Of a stretch of DNA of 6,917 bases, positions 6,316-6,917 are shown piece after piece (position 1 is the stretch's first letter; each line of letters begins with the position of its first letter). Under the pieces are notes generated by a model, which searched no databases, was not told the origin of the DNA, and saw only the letters and a list, made by a program, of their open reading frames with translations. The stretch is from positions 1-6,917 of the forward strand of contig JAOUMG010000101.1 in assembly GCA_029881635.1 (NCBI GenBank), written 5' to 3'. The stretch comes from Paracoccaceae bacterium (GTDB taxonomy: Bacteria; Pseudomonadota; Alphaproteobacteria; Rhodobacterales; Rhodobacteraceae). The position numbers and the translations under genes were made by a program.

Positions 6316-6349
6316 CGGATACCGCTGTTGCGTCGACAGGAGGTATCCG
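6316..6349 (+). promoter_or_regulatory. Compound hairpin burying the aminotransferase ribosome binding site
   Basis: The outer arms CGGATACC (6316-6323) and GGTATCCG (6342-6349) pair perfectly over 8 bp. Inside, CTGTTG (6325-6330) pairs with CGACAG (6334-6339), one G-U included, around a CGT triloop. Only G6324 opposite G6340-A6341 is unpaired. The 3' side contains the whole AGGAGG (6338-6343) and ends at the base before the ATG at 6350. This would strongly hinder ribosome access if the transcript starts at or upstream of about 6316; if it starts inside, the arms may instead be a DNA operator. Confidence 0.5.
6338..6343 (+). promoter_or_regulatory. Shine-Dalgarno of the aminotransferase gene
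   Basis: AGGAGG is a full consensus site 6 bases before the ATG at 6350 and fixes that start. Four of its six bases pair within the hairpin at 6316-6349; the other two lie in its internal loop. Confidence 0.8.
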
Positions 6350-6917
6350 ATGAAATTTTCGCAAGGCAGGCCCTATCTTGCCATTCCCGGGCCTTCTGTT
6401 GTTCCGGACCGTGTGCTGAATGCGATGCACCGCGCCTCACCAAACATCTACGAAGGCGACATCATCGAGCTGACCGAAAAGGCGCTGACGGATCTCAAGC
6501 GTCTTGCCTTTTCGTCAAGCCATGTGGCGATCTATGTCGGCAACGGCCATGCCGGGTGGGAAGCCGCGAACGCCAACGTTTTTTCACGCGGCGACAAAGC
6601 CCTGGCAGTGATCACTGGCCAGTTCGGGATCAATTGGGCCAATTCACTGCGCCGAATGTCGGTCGAGGTAGAAGAGTTGAATTTCGGACGCCGCAACAGC
6701 GCGGACCCGGCCCGGATCGCAGCAGCGCTTGAGGCCGACAAAACCCACGCCATCCGCTCCGTCCTTGTGACACATGTCGATACCGCAAGTACGGTGCGTA
6801 ACGATATTGTCGCTATCCGGGCTGCGATGGATGCTGCAGGCCATCCGGCGCTGCTGATGGTTGACGGTATTGCCTCGCTCGGGTGCGATGAGTTTCGCAT
6901 GGACGACTGGGGGGTCG
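6350..6917 (+). CDS. Class V PLP-dependent aminotransferase, serine/alanine-glyoxylate type (3' end missing)
   Basis: The first 189 residues of a fold-type I, class V aminotransferase are present and the frame is open to the window edge. The N-terminus (GRPYLAIPGPSVVPDRVL, 6-23) has the IPGP motif of alanine-glyoxylate and serine-glyoxylate aminotransferases. GNGHAGWEA (64-72) is the PLP phosphate-binding loop. VDGIASLG (171-178) holds Asp172, expected to contact the pyridine nitrogen of PLP. The catalytic lysine, expected a few dozen residues further on, lies beyond the window. Relatives transfer an amino group from serine or alanine to glyoxylate in the serine cycle, glycine or photorespiratory-type metabolism, but members of the group differ in substrate, so the exact reaction is open. 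THVDTAST at 141-148 replaces the more usual HNET-type segment, which hints at a divergent subgroup. It is divergent from the ABC exporter and has a structured leader. Confidence 0.88.
   Translation, partial: MKFSQGRPYLAIPGPSVVPDRVLNAMHRASPNIYEGDIIELTEKALTDLKRLAFSSSHVAIYVGNGHAGWEAANANVFSRGDKALAVITGQFGINWANSLRRMSVEVEELNFGRRNSADPARIAAALEADKTHAIRSVLVTHVDTASTVRNDIVAIRAAMDAAGHPALLMVDGIASLGCDEFRMDDWGV

Noticed and set aside
6328..6732. 134-residue plus-strand open frame overlapping the aminotransferase
   Set aside because: The overlapping frame from 6350 has a consensus Shine-Dalgarno and clear class V aminotransferase motifs; this one is Arg/Cys-rich without any.

Overview
The window reads as an ordinary chromosomal stretch of an alphaproteobacterium, most likely of the order Rhodobacterales (Roseobacter-like). 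The grounds are protein style (TolC, EF-P, YgfZ and the small conserved minus-strand protein all have the look of that group), moderately GC-rich codon use, and a TolC gene followed by a PopZ-like gene, an order I recall from Caulobacter. No mobile element, CRISPR array, tRNA or rRNA was found.

Layout. (1) 1-1038, plus: 3' part of a TolC-family outer-membrane channel gene, cut by the window edge. (2) 1110-2336, plus: a very acidic protein with a conserved N-terminal helix, a long disordered middle and a conserved basic C-terminal helix, the architecture of the polar scaffold PopZ (DUF2497). (3) 2515-2835, minus: a 106-residue conserved protein of unknown function with its own terminator. (4) 2836-3053: a divergent regulatory region. 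(5) 3054-3617, plus: efp, translation elongation factor P. (6) 3627-4379, minus: ygfZ-like folate-dependent Fe-S protein, convergent with efp. (7) 4426-6186, minus: an MsbA-like ABC exporter upstream of ygfZ, probably in the same transcript. (8) 6350-end, plus: 5' part of a class V PLP-dependent aminotransferase of the serine/alanine-glyoxylate group, divergent from the exporter and cut by the window edge.

The genes are mostly housekeeping: envelope export (TolC, MsbA-like), cell-pole organisation (PopZ-like), translation (EF-P), Fe-S maintenance (YgfZ) and amino-acid/glyoxylate metabolism. I see no new multi-gene system. The most unusual signals are non-coding: a compound RNA hairpin that would bury the Shine-Dalgarno sequence of the aminotransferase right up to its start codon (6316-6349), and a smaller hairpin that does the same for efp (3030-3046). 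The internal repeated short motifs in the PopZ-like protein are the best protein-level lead.
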